Assembly (NCBI RefSeq): GCF_958295425.1
Contig: NC_081153.1
Coordinates: 15,715,001-15,779,000, forward strand
DNA length: 64,000 nucleotides
Origin: Solea solea
Taxonomy: Eukaryota; Chordata; Actinopteri; Pleuronectiformes; Soleidae
Direction of reading: 5' to 3'
Made by a program: the position numbers and the translations under genes. Of this stretch, positions 23,321-34,963 are shown in pieces. Positions within the stretch are counted from its first letter, which is position 1; each line of letters starts with the position of its first letter. Below the pieces are notes generated by a model. The model saw only the letters and a program-made list of their open reading frames with translations. It did not search any database and was not told the origin of the DNA.

Positions 23321-26300
23321 ATTTATCCGTGTTCTTTTCAGGTTTTCGGGGACTCACTTCATAAAACTCAAAGTTAAATGTCTTCAAAGCTCTAGCTATT
23401 ACATAATAATAGTAACGTGACCAAACTAGAATCTAGAATGGACGGCCGCGGCCAGCGTTATCCTGCGTGGAGACGACGGGTAGATTAATCCGCTGTGTCT
23501 CTGTGTGAGAGTGAGAGTGCTGTGTGGGCAGGGAGTTGAATGAGCGGAACAATACGCTGTGTTTCTTTTTAAATCATGTTGCAGGGGGGGGGAACAAAAA
23601 GACAGAATCAATGTGTGGCGGTCAGTGTTGATTCATTGGTCAGTGTTTGGGAAACACTGCCTGGGTTATCCTCCTCTGTAGTCACCTCTGTGTTTTTTTT
23701 TACACATTTGATGCAATGATTTGTTCCCAGATTACCTATAGGAGCTTTGTACACAACGTGGAGTTACCGGAGAGAAGTGCTTGAGTGGTTGTCCTGTTGT
23801 AGGTCCCTAATCATCTTGGTCCTAATTATAGTCCTTGCATGCATGAAGAGAGACAGGCTGCTCTACAGAAAGGGTTGGCTTATACTAACCTGATGTTAGT
23901 TCCTGCTCTGCTAATGTAGCCAGTCACCCCAGAGTGCGTGTTTCCCTCACCGCTGGGAAAACCACATTAATGATTTTAAAGCAGGAAAAGAAAGGTCGTT
24001 TAGAAGTACAAGTTTTTCTTTTTTAAAAAAGAGAGTGGAATTCCCATTTGAGGCCAACTGCCTTCTGGTACATTTGGTCTGTTCCTTTTTATACAAGGCT
24101 TCATTATTTTATTTTTTGTGTTTTCATCTTCATACAAAGACACAAAGGGAGAACAAAGGCGGCGTAAAGGAAGGACATACTTACTGAGCCGAACAGGACC
24201 TCTAGGGAACATGTAGTGCCCTTCTAGCCTCTTAAGCGAAATACAAATGAATTTAATTATGCACATGGAGGATATCCACGCAAAATGAGTTATACGTGTG
24301 ACACGAACGAGCTAATCCAAATGACGGGCGTGAAAAACACTATAGCGTGTCGTAAATGCCTAGAGAGTTGAGTTTCCTGTGTCCCTCTCGTACCAGTGTG
24401 AATGTTGTTGGTGGTAACAGAAGCATTAGCCAAACAAGCTGGGCCACAGTGTAATCCTCAAACAGATACTGCTCCTCATTACACGCACACATTTGCACGT
24501 TCAAACACACACACACACACACACCTCACCCATGGCTCCGTGTTCTCTGTTAACAGCTGTGCCTGTGTGCAGTGTGTGACGGGGGGGACAACAGGAAGAG
24601 GACCAACAGAAAAGCTGAATGAAAGGGGCACGGCGTGATTTCATAGTCGGTGAAAGGAGATTACTCACACAGCTACCCTTTTTCTTTCAGAGTTGCGAGG
24701 CCAGTAGGATGTAAAAGTTTAAAAGCACACTTATTCCATTCTCCAAAACTGTATTGAGGACGTTTGAGTCTGGTGTGGATCTTCCTCGGGGCACGGCAAC
24801 TTGACAGATAGTTGGTACGCTGTTCATCTCAAAGCATAATGGCCACATTGGATCACAACCTTGTCCTCAATTTTTTTTTTATGGTTTCATAGTCGCATTT
24901 GTTATTTAATTGTTTTTTTAAACCTTGTGAAGCACCTTGAGACTTTGTTTTGAATAATATTATTATTGTTAGTAATTGACAGACACATTTCTGTGTGTGT
25001 GTGTGTGTGTGTGTTTTTTTTACACACCTGTGTGTACGAGTGTAAACCTTTCACAATATTTTGACCTCCGTTTTCCCATGAATCAGACAGACGAGGTGAG
25101 TCCAGGTGAAAGGTCCGTCCCTGTATTGATTTTAACCCTGATATTGAGTTATGGGACGTCTGTGAAAGAGGTTCAGCTATGTTGATTTCAGTCCTGGCTC
25201 TAAAAGGTGGCTTAAATAATTACATACAGTATAGTAAACGATTGGTCTTCCTTTTAGATCCTTACTTCTTTGACGCTCGTTCACCTCTCACTTCAGGATG
25301 TGGGAAACTAGTCTCATGACTTTGTGTTGTTCAGGTCCAGGTGCTGCATGTTTGCAGTGATAATTAGGCTGTTACTCTGGGTTTAAAGAACACCCACTTC
25401 ACTAAATGTTAGTGAAACCGCTGTGTAAACAGAGCGGTAGTACTTGTGTGTCTCTCAAGAATTTTAAATGGTTTCCTTGTACTTTATATTTTTTTTCATT
25501 AATTCTTGATTTGAAAAAACATTTCATTTAGTTTTGCGCTATTTAATTTGTGCAGCTGATGCCCATTTAAATATGAATGGCACTCTAAATGATTTCCAGG
25601 AGTACGATGGTGCGTTTATAGACCCTTTTCGAGAGCTACGTCACAGAAATGTGCGCGTGTAGTTTGGGGTCAGAAAACACACTCGTACCATTAACTTGTA
25701 AAACAGTCCAACATAATAAGATGTCCTTCAGAATCCCTACAGGATCTCATCCAGTGTTTTCTTTACCTGCCACGACCCAGTGATCTGATACTGTTTGATT
25801 CTGATCAGACAAAACACACAAAGACGCACACACACACACACACACGACGGTGATAGAAACCGTCTCTCTCTCTCTGGCTGCTGCCTTCACACCTCCACCA
25901 CAGAGACGAGTGAACTCACAGACAGAGCTGCAGGTCACGTAGCCACGTTACGGAACGTCTGATTTGGCTCACGTAGCTGAGACGCCACCATTTTTGTGTT
26001 TTTTTGCGAGTCACTGGCACCGAGTTTCAGCGCGCAACACTTGACCAGACTGTGACCGACTTCACACTTCCTCAAAGTCAATTTAGCTTCCATGGTTTTC
26101 ATTTGTGTTACTGCACGTACATGTGTATGGGGGGTGTTTTACACGTTTATGGTGACAGGCTTGTGTGTGTGTGTGTGTGTACTCTTGAGTTTAAAAACAA
26201 GAAGGAGTTGCGTGTGTGCTTCCGTGGCAGTTTCTGTCCCAGGGCCTTGCCGTCACATGACAAACATGGAGATGAGAAGGGTTGAACTCAGTCTGCCTCG

Positions 26301-27737
26301 TGTCCTTGGGACATGTCTTTGTCACCACAGTAATAGCCTCCAGGGTTACTGTAAATGAGAAGTGTGTACTGTCTTTTCACTAAATCTCTCTGTGCTTGTG
26401 CATCTATTAAGGAGACTTAACGGCATTTATGTACCCCAGAGAGATTTTTCAGGGATACTCAGCAACATGGTCTTCAAGTTATACTTACTCTTAGGGGACA
26501 TATGATACAGTAGTCTTCTGGTTATGCTCTTACCATTAAATTCAGGTGCAGTGTTTTTGCTCAGCACCGTAACCAAACAAACCATAAAACACTCGCGACT
26601 TTCTACCACAGAGAGAGGTTACAGTATTGCCTCTAATAAAGGAATATTTTTCCCTGAATCCTCAGCTTTAAAAAAAATGGCCGATGGTCTCATATTTCAG
26701 GAGTAAATCCATTACAGAGGACACCAGTGTAGTTGCAGTGGTTTTTCTTTGTGTTGCATTATGGGATATTTGCAGCAGTATGTGGCTTGGCGTGTGAAGC
26801 AGGTTTGTAGGATCGTCTGAAGTCTGTTCTGTACGGTGTAACCTGCAGGTGGTTCTGAAGTTTTTAGAGTTTTAAGCGTCTTCTTACGTCTCCACTGCAG
26901 AAATCAAACTGGAAGACAATCTGTCAGACGAGACGGGAATTACATCTGTCACAGAGGAACTCGGAGGAGAGAGGGGAAAAATGCGAACTGTCAGACAAAA
27001 TAATTAGTCAGTCAACGAGTCAAGAAACGTTGGTATGCGGCCAAACGCTCGCACATCGTCAGACATCGCTAAGATGATGACAAAATTGCTCTGCAAACCC
27101 ATTCACTGTGAAACTCATTTTACCTGGGGGGGTTTTGTTTTGGATGGGGCAATCCCTCACAGAAACGTGATGATAACTTTAGGACACTGTGTTCACTTCT
27201 TCAGTCGTCATATTTGCTGTCCGTGTTGCTAAAACTCGGGATTCCTCCAGCCCAGTTTTCCCATTTTGCGACTCTCTGTCAGAAGCTGCTGATTGGCACT
27301 CGATCAACAGCGTGTGAACTCTTGAGTGATGTGATTCATGAGTCTCGCAGACTCGTCTCTGATGCGGGGTGAGGCAGCTGCAACACAAACGGTAATAACG
27401 CAACAGTCTATCAGAGAGAAGGATGAGAAGAAATAAAAACAATACAGAATCGTGGCAGAGATCACAGACAGCCAAGCTGCACAAAAGAGGTTTAGTGGTC
27501 GAACTGTAGACATGGAAACCACACAAAATTCAGCCTGGTTTACACACAATTTCCAAGTTTGGAGACAAGACACACTTGTTGGGAGCGCCTTCTGATGAAA
27601 CATCATGTAGTTTGTGACCCTGTTTCACCAGTCAGTAGTCTGTTTTGTGTTTTTGTGTCTTTTTTTCATGTCTAAAATGTCATGAAAGTATATATTGTCC
27701 ACAGTGAACGATGCCCAAATGGGAAATGGGAAATGGT
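23321..27737. other. No gene seen
   Basis: CA/TG microsatellites at 24505-24522, 24992-25013, 25829-25844 and 26163-26180. A worn repeat tail lies at 24925-24975. About 25618-25992 looks like a dispersed repeat with imperfect inverted ends around GAGAGCTACGTCAC and CTCACGTAGCTGAG. Confidence 0.5.
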
Positions 27738-27979
27738 CGGTGTTTATATAGCACTTTTCTAGTCTTGATGACCACTCAGTGCTGCTTTACACTACACTTT
27801 TTACAGTTTTCACACATTTTCTATCACTCATCTTTCATACCCGTTCACACGCTGCCGACACGGCCGTCAGGAGCAACGTAGGGTTAAGTGTTTTGACACA
27901 TCGGCATGTACACTAGTGGAATCGAACCCACAACTGCCAAATTGAAAGATGACTCGCTCTACCACTGAGCAAATGCCCC
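27738..27979 (-). mobile_element. tRNA-derived SINE
   Basis: On the minus strand the head carries GCTCAGTGGTAGAGCGAG (A-box region, 27953-27970) and GGTTCGATTCC (B box, 27918-27928), the two internal RNA polymerase III promoter boxes of a tRNA. The unrelated body ends in a GAAAAGTGCTATATAAA tail at the left. Other copies are 34419-34604 and 44845-44936. Confidence 0.8.
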
Positions 27980-28055
27980 CTCTTCCAATTAAACAAACCC
28001 TCAACTTTTTACTTGGTTTTTATCAATGCTTTAGGAGAAAAAAAACCATTCTCCA

Positions 28056-28160
28056 CATGAGGGTCACAGGGGCGCTGGTGCCAATCCCAGCTGACATAAC
28101 CGGAAAACCCTGAGGAAACCCACACACACACACACAGGGAGAACATGCAAACTGCTAACC
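28056..28160 (-). repeat. Fragment of the 2715-2985 repeat family
   Basis: Minus-strand pieces match the family: AATCCCAGCTGACATA (inverse of the TATGTCAGCTG segment) next to CCTGAGGAAACCCACACA and AGAACATGCAAACTGC. Part of the middle is missing, so this is a deleted copy. Confidence 0.55.
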
Positions 28161-29319
28161 AACGATGTCAAAAGCAACAAACACATCTCGTTGCCCCAGA
28201 AATTTGTTAGCAGCTTTCCACGTCATCCTAACAGGGCTCAATTTTAACCAAAGGCATGTGGTGAAAGTGAGGCAGCCTCACGGGAGAGACCTAAATGCCT
28301 CCAAATAACTGTTTTTGTTTTGGGGTGGGGGGGGGGGAAAGGAGGCCACACGCCTCAAACCAGTGTCTCTTGCGGGTAAACAAAGTGTGGTTGCCATGCC
28401 GATGAAACGTCAGCGTATAAATAGCATGCGTGTTTGTTCTGAATACTCCTAAGAGACAGAGAGAGAGAGACGGAGGGAATACCAGGGAGACAGTGACGGC
28501 AAGTGTTCAAAATCACGAGTACACACACTCGAATGAGAGACACAACTCATGTGAGCATCGAGGGTGTTTGTGTGTGTGTGTGTGTGTGTGTGTTTGGAAA
28601 AACAGGGAGAGATTCTGCCAACAAGACATAGCAAGTGCAGTCAACAGGTTGTCTGTATGAATCTGCACACCCATGTATCATGGGAGACACTTGTCCCCAC
28701 TGAAGACGATGGTGATTTATTGCCAATGTTTTTCTTTTTATGCTAAACCATGGAAGGTGGGGGGGTTGGATTCTCGCTTACCTCTGGTCTACATGCTGAT
28801 GTCTACCTGAACGAGACGATAAGCCCACGTCGCTGGCGGTGACTGGATATGATAGACGTGTCAAAGGAATGTGTGGGATTTGATGAAATGGAAATGGAAA
28901 AACATGTAAAATGCTTTGAGTGATCCTTGAGACGAGAAAATTGCTTAATTATTACTCCCCAATGTCTCTGCTGAAAGACTTGTTTTGCTCTCAGGTTTTT
29001 AGTCTGAGAGACGAGATCCTTATATGTGAACATTAGAGGTTGTGATCATAAGCGCATCTTACCTTTTTGAGGTCTCTCACTACAAGTTGACATTTCTTCC
29101 AAAAGCTGTTAACAGCAAATCATGTGTGTGGAAGGGAAGGTTAAGCTGAATACTAATTTGCCCGTATTGATTTTGGTTATTATGCAGTGATAATTAAGCT
29201 ACAGCTGTCACCTCCTATGCTCATATTTGAAAACGTCACGCTGCCTGCAGATCTGTAGAATGTAGACTGTTTTAATGTGCGTTAATCCTCTCTGCGACTT
29301 TCTCCTCCTCCGCCTGTAG
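28161..29319. other. No gene seen
   Basis: G-run at 28325-28338, GA-rich at 28456-28475, TG at 28568-28593. The last 30 bases form the acceptor tract of the exon at 29320. Confidence 0.5.
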
Positions 29320-29507
29320 GGAACGGTGACAGCACCTGCAGACACACAGACGTGGACAGACGGCGCAGACATCTGGGACGCTTCCCTCCCATTGGTGGAC
29401 AGATCCAGACTTCACACCAGGAACTGCAGCTCCAGGCACATGACAACTCTCCACTGAGCAGCAGGCTCCACCTCCTCAGCCCCAGCGGCTCTGCCTCTTC
29501 TGCTCAG
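29320..29507 (+). CDS. Candidate internal protein-coding exon, unidentified host gene
   Basis: A pyrimidine-rich tract ending CCTGTAG precedes 29320 and a good donor (CAG|GTAGGG) follows 29507. The 188-bp interval is open in one frame: two bases finishing a codon, then 62 codons ending exactly at the donor. The peptide is rich in Arg, Ser, Gln and Leu, with segments such as DRRRRHLGRFPPIGGQIQ and SPLSSRLHLLSPSGSASS. It looks like a disordered, possibly cytoplasmic region and has no domain I recognise. The other two frames contain stops. It is not simple sequence. No neighbouring exon is certain, so the gene stays unnamed. Confidence 0.45.
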
Positions 29508-29737
29508 GTAGGGTCGTTTTTGTTTTTCAACAAATGTGTTCACAATGCAAAGGCTAACCTATAAAATCCACCAAGCTGAATCAAGGGAAGGAGTCAGTCT
29601 CGTGCACAGTTATCATTATATGAATCGCTGGGTTTCTCACCTTTGGAGTGAATCCTGACCCTGAGTCAGCTCAGTACAGTACAGCCCCAATGTGTCAACC
29701 GTCATAATTATCTGTGGTAATTGTGATATCTCTCAAT

Positions 29738-30057
29738 TAGAGCTCAAGCAATTAATCGATGAATCGATTATTCATCGATTACTAAATGAATCTACAACTA
29801 TTTGGATAATCGATTAATCGGTTTCAAAGCTTTTTTTCATGATGAAAGCAAGATTTCCGATTGTTTAAGCTTCTTAAATGTGAGTGTTTTCTGCGTTTGT
29901 GGACAAAACAAGACATTTGAGAACATCATCATTTCCAGGTTTGACGAACACCGATCAACATTTTTTAAGGTTTTCTGGTTTCATGGACCAAACGATTAAT
30001 CGAGAAAATAATCGACAGATTAATCGATTATGAAAATAATCGTCAGTTGCAGCTCCA
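29738..30057 (+). mobile_element. hAT-like MITE with perfect 8-bp target duplication
   Basis: This 320-bp AT-rich element starts TAGAGCTCAAGC and ends GTTGCAGCTCCA, with inner ATCGATTAATCG motifs near both ends. It is flanked by CTCTCAAT at 29730-29737 and 30058-30065. Eight-bp duplications with TAG-type ends are typical of hAT transposons. It has no coding capacity. It belongs to the same family as 17071-17352, 37373-37690, 38393-38914 and 48754-49119. Confidence 0.85.
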
Positions 30058-30234
30058 CTCTCAATTCAGTTTTACAGATTCATCTTTTGCCAAAATTCCT
30101 CCCTCAGTCTCCTTGTGTGCTCACCCTCCACTGTATGTGTTGAAGCCCCTCTGTGTGTCCTTTATCTCCTATCTCCTTAGCTGTGTGTTGGCGTTCCAGA
30201 GAGTAGAACGAGTAGAAGGACTTAAGTGAGGGCA

Positions 30235-30540
30235 CCTCTCCTCTCCTCTCCTCCATTATTAATTCAAATTTTAATTAGTTTAAAGAATGACAAAACCCAA
30301 AGTATCTTCCGAGTCTCATCCCAGCGCAACAAACCTGCATTTTTTTACTAAATCGTTTTATGTTTATTATCCTCCAGCATTACGCTCGCCTCCCCAGCAT
30401 CATTAGATTTTCCTGCGAGGTGCTCCAGTGTAATCTGGGACTCGCCTCGTAACGATGCAAATATGTTTTGAATTACAGCCTAATTAGTTAAATTAAATTA
30501 ACTTTGCACCAGTTCAAACAAGGAGACGGATAACAGATAC
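30235..30540. promoter_or_regulatory. Candidate conserved regulatory element
   Basis: About 300 bp free of simple repeats with several homeodomain/POU-like sites: ATTAATTCAAATTTTAATTAG near 30257, the exact octamer ATGCAAAT at 30455-30462 and TAATTAGTTAAATTAAATTA from 30481. The composition resembles vertebrate conserved non-coding enhancers. Conservation cannot be seen from one genome, so this is a guess from motif content. Confidence 0.25.
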
Positions 30541-32131
30541 AAGAAAATGTGGTAAGTTTGATTCTGCCTCTCACAGGTTTCACCTTTCCTGTCCTTTCTC
30601 TTCTCTCCTCTGTCTGTGCCTTTCTTCGTGCATCAGACTTGCTCAATAGAAATGAAACATTTCACTCCCGGGCTCTTCTCTGCTTCCTCTCTCTCGCTCT
30701 CTCTCTTTTGTACATTCGTCGTTGACAGTTGCCTTTCTGTGAGCAGAGAGCCTCAGAAATGAGCAGATGGAGGCCTGACAGTCTACAAACTCAAACAATG
30801 GCGCTGGGCGGCGAGTCACAGTGATCAACACATGTCAGAAAATGGCTGTTGTCGAGAGAGAAGCGCATAGAAGACTGTCAGTCAACTTTACAGGAGCTGG
30901 ATCCATTTATGTCCATCTGCCTGTTTTATAAAGATGTTAACTTGTTTGCCACATGGCCTCTGCTACAGTTTGAAGACGACATGTTTGTGTCACTCGCGAG
31001 CTAATATTTCATGAATTTCAGTCTGAGCCCACGTTAAATGTTCTGTGGCTGTTTTTTTTTACACATTTTTGACAATTTTCAAGCTGTTAAATATTTATTT
31101 TCCATCAAACTAGAGCTGTTATAATTTAAATTCTGTATCCACAAGGTTAAGTGGAGAAATTAATTTTTTTTTTTAAAGAAAATGATTAGAATGAGCTCAT
31201 AATACAAAAAGAAAAACTGAATAAAATAGAAATATTTCAGGTAAATATTCACAGAGGTCGGGATCAAAATCAAGCGTCCTTGTCTGGTTTTACTAACTGG
31301 TTTGCCCGTACATTCGTTTGCAAAACATTCAGAATTGGATTTCTTTCTTTTTAGATCTCGGCTTGGGGAAAAAAAAAGTTTCATATGCCAAGAGAGAGTA
31401 GACTTAGGTTTATTCAATCGTTTTTTAGTGTTGTCATCGATTTTCATGTTGTTGTTTTTTTTTCCCATGTGAATCTAACATTTGCCCCACCCACTTCCTC
31501 AATCATGCACTCAATGCAAGCTGCAAGGTCTTCAAATGATCAATTAAACCAGCAATTTCCAGTAATTGCTGACTTTTTTACTGGTTTTCAACTTGATATA
31601 TAGTCCTTGTAGTAAGACACGTAGTAAAAAAAGGAAGAGGTCACCCTCTCTCCCTCCCTCCCTCTGTCTCTTTCTGTAATGGCATGGATTCCGTCCTCTC
31701 TGCTTTCTTGTAAAAGCTGTGCTCTGCTTTATTTGATCTGGAGTGCAAGGGAAAAGTACAGACACACACGAGCGCACACCTGAGACTGCCAACGGCAACA
31801 GCAGCTGCCCCAGACCAAGGAGAGGGGAAAGACACAGACAGCGGGAGGGGAAACGGACCGAGGGGCAGAGGGTTTGTAAGATACACGTGGATGGGGGGAG
31901 GAGGAGGCGGCGGTGGTGGTGAGAGGATAAAGAGACGAGACAACTGATAGGAGAGAGCGTGTGTCGGATTAAACGAGGGGAAAGTGGTGGGTTTTGAAAA
32001 AAATAAATAATGAATTGCATCATCGATTCATTCGTTTCTCTCCTTTTCCTGCCTTTTTTTTTTTTCCTGTCCTTCAAACACTGCCCTCTCTCAAGTTTCA
32101 CTCAGCCCTGCTTTTCTCTTTCTCTCTTTCC

Positions 32132-32175
<44 letters not shown>

Positions 32176-34095
32176 CCTAGTGCTCCCATACTGAACACCA
32201 AACAATTACATAATCGCCCTGCCCAGTGCTGCTGGGTTCATACACACTGCTGGGTGTTTCTGGAGTTATGAAGAGGGGAAAGAAAGATGAGAAGAAGCCA
32301 AGCAATGAAAGAATGACTGAATGAAAAGAGGGGCGTTCACAATCGGGAGGATAGGAGACAAAAGAGAGCCAAAGATCACAATCACGTACTTTTGTTTTTT
32401 TTGTTTTTTTGACTGCATTCTGTATGAATATTTAAATTTGCAATTGTTCTAACTATGCAATATTCTCTGAATATGACATTTGAGCCTGAGAGTCTGACAT
32501 GAAAGCGTCTTACAGTTTTGCTGAAAAACACAACATTTTATGGAATTACGGACTTAGCAAGAAGCAGTTAATTTCATTTGGATTTTAGCTAAACTTTTAT
32601 TGATTTATAAATGATAAAGGCAATCTCTGTTCATCTGTTCATCTGTCCATCTGTCCATCTGTCTGTATATTGATTTGCTCGGCAACTGCTCATCTGATCG
32701 ACGGCAAACTAGGTCGGTCTGGACCACTGCGGTGAGACTTTTACAGATGAACTGAAGATTCCGAGATTCCACCGTTCTATCTTAAAAGCTAAGTTTGCAG
32801 AGCACAGAATGACACAAACCTTTGATCATGCAACTGATTAATCATTAAAGAGTTATGGCTTGCATTTAAGATAGAATATCTGATTGCATTGTGATTTGAC
32901 TTGGTATTATAATTTTAAAGTCTGAATGGTTTTATACATTGCAAGATGGAGGAATATCACATGCAATTCCATCAAATGATCAGTGACATCTGATCTATTG
33001 ATGAGATGAGTATTTGTTGAACACACTTCCATACCAGCGAAATTGTGGAACGCTTTCATGTGGACTCAAATGTAACATTTCGATAATTACGCAATAAGAG
33101 GCCAATGCTCTCTTCAAAGAATGAGAAAGTTAAAGTATGACCAGTTGGATTGCAGTGTGCTGCATTTTATAATTGCCAATGAACATGGAACAATCCGAGC
33201 TGCAGAAAGTAAAACGATTGAAACGCAGCCTTTTGAGATTTACTAATTGCACGGTTGCAGAAAAGGATCAATCGTTCAGGCCCTGCCCTCAACCCAGTAA
33301 TCCTTTTACACGTCTTCTCGTGTAGCGTCTGTATCTCGCGACCTCACACCCATAACGTGGGACAAACCTTTTCCTTGTGCTGTTCTGGGGGACCGCGGCG
33401 CGATCCGTCTCCTGTTTGTTCCTGCCAAACGCCATTTAACGGAGACATTAGGCTGTAACGTTGATAAAGGCCACTGATGCAATCGTAAAAACAGGAATTC
33501 TTTCAAGGAAACAAACCAATCACTGTCGTTTTCCCCGATAATCTCACACACACACACACGAGTTGAATCAGTAAATTCCAGCGTTGTCTCTTCATCTCCC
33601 ATACGGCCACTGTGTGTTTACGGAGACATACAAAGTTGAGCTTAATAATCATACAGGGGGTCCAGTGGCTTCTTCCCCCGTAGGAGCTAATCAGCGCGTA
33701 TATCTCTGCTCTCTGCTTTCCCCACTGTGTTCCATTACTCTGTCCCAATAAGCATCACTGTCTGCTCTCTGTGTGAGTCTGTGCGTGCCTCTTGGCATGT
33801 TTGTTGTGTTAATACAGGATATATATATACCTTCATCTGTACATGTCTTTGCATGCGTGTCTGGGGCTATGTGATAGAGCAGCGTAACACTGTGTGTGTG
33901 TGCTATGTCATGTGCAGCTGCGGGGTATTGACCGCAATTCAGCCGTCAGCACGGAACAACATGTTGATGATGGGCCGTCGCTAATGAGCCATATGTGTGG
34001 TCGCACATCCTGCAGTGTGTGTGTGTGTGCGTGTGTGTGCGCGCGCAGGACGATGAGGGTGCGACGCCGTGTGTCTGCATATTTGTGTTGTGCTC
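30541..34095. other. No gene seen; purine-rich and CA-rich tracts
   Basis: A CT/GA-biased block at about 31640-32110, CA at 32135-32174, an imperfect CATCTGTC array at 32620-32665, and TG/CG at 34014-34042. Open frames over the CT/GA block are low complexity. Confidence 0.55.
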
Positions 34096-34963
34096 TTAAA
34101 GCTGTAGTGTGTAACTTCCGACAAATGATTTGACTTCCTGTTGATTCATCCTGTCGGCTCCAAGTCAAGACAGGCGGAGACATCAGCTCCTTCGTCATAA
34201 TCTAAACTTTCACAGTTGTCACTAGCACACATATGAAAAGTTTAAGAAGTTAATTCTACTGCTAAAAAAACCTGGTCGTTTGCTACTGTACTTGCAGTAA
34301 GTACACATTTACATATCTGTATTTCTAGCCACTTTTACTCCACTACATTGCCTCTAACTATCTTTGTTACTCGTTACTACCAAATAAAATCCGAAGAAGA
34401 AGAGTTGATATTATGATCTGTATTTATATAGAGCTTTTCTAGTCTTGATGAGCTGCTTTACACTACAGCTTTCACCCATTCACACGCTGCAACATGGGGT
34501 TAAGTAAGTGTCTCGCTCAAGGACACATAGACTAGCAGAGCCAGGAATTGAACCCATAACCTTCCAGTTGAAAGACAACTCGCCCTACCACTGAGCCTCC
34601 ATGGCTCAATCCTAAGTTTTCTTTAAAATACTTTTACTTCTAAAACTTTTATATTGATTTTATAAAAAAAAATGTTTATATCAGAAAATACTTTAAGACT
34701 TTTTACTTAAGTAATAAAAAGTGACTTCCGCTTCTACCAAAGTCATTTTCTGGTAAGGTACTTGGTCATTTAGCAGTTTCACAGGATAGATTATTCTTGT
34801 TTCACACCTGCCTCCGCTCTGACATTGTAAACACACAGATACTCCCTCAGTCGGGTCTGGTAGTTGCTTGACGGAGCTTGTTTTTCAGATGCAGGACACA
34901 GCAAACAGACATGCAGACTGATAACTTCTCCTAAAAAAAACTAGTTATGCACTGCAGCTTTAA
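34096..34963. mobile_element. Inverted-repeat element with two nested insertions
   Basis: The ends AGCTGTAGTGTGTAAC (34100-34115) and the inverted right end AGCTGCAGTGCATAAC (34944-34959) match at 13 of 16 positions, flanked by TTAA at 34096-34099 and 34960-34963. The middle (about 34280-34770) is an ACTT-rich dispersed repeat, itself split by a tRNA-derived SINE at 34419-34604. This gives three layers of insertion. Confidence 0.65.
34419..34604 (-). mobile_element. tRNA-derived SINE, nested
   Basis: Minus-strand A-box region GCTCAGTGGTAGGGCGAG (34579-34596) and B box GGTTCAATTCC (34544-34554), then the same body and GAAAAGCTCTATATAAA tail as 27738-27979, with an internal deletion. It lies inside an ACTT-rich repeat within the 34096-34963 element. 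Confidence 0.8.

Noticed and set aside
26881..27059. Acceptor-like CTCCACTGCAG followed by open frames of 30 to 60 codons
   Set aside because: No suitable donor follows and none of the three frames gives a recognisable peptide.
27911..27979. A possible tRNA gene on the minus strand
   Set aside because: The A and B boxes belong to a SINE head; the flanking body and a second copy at 34419-34604 show it is a retroposon, and the acceptor stem does not pair.
31544..32101. A 185-codon minus-strand frame
   Set aside because: It spans a GA/CT-biased block, giving low-complexity Pro, Ser and Arg runs.
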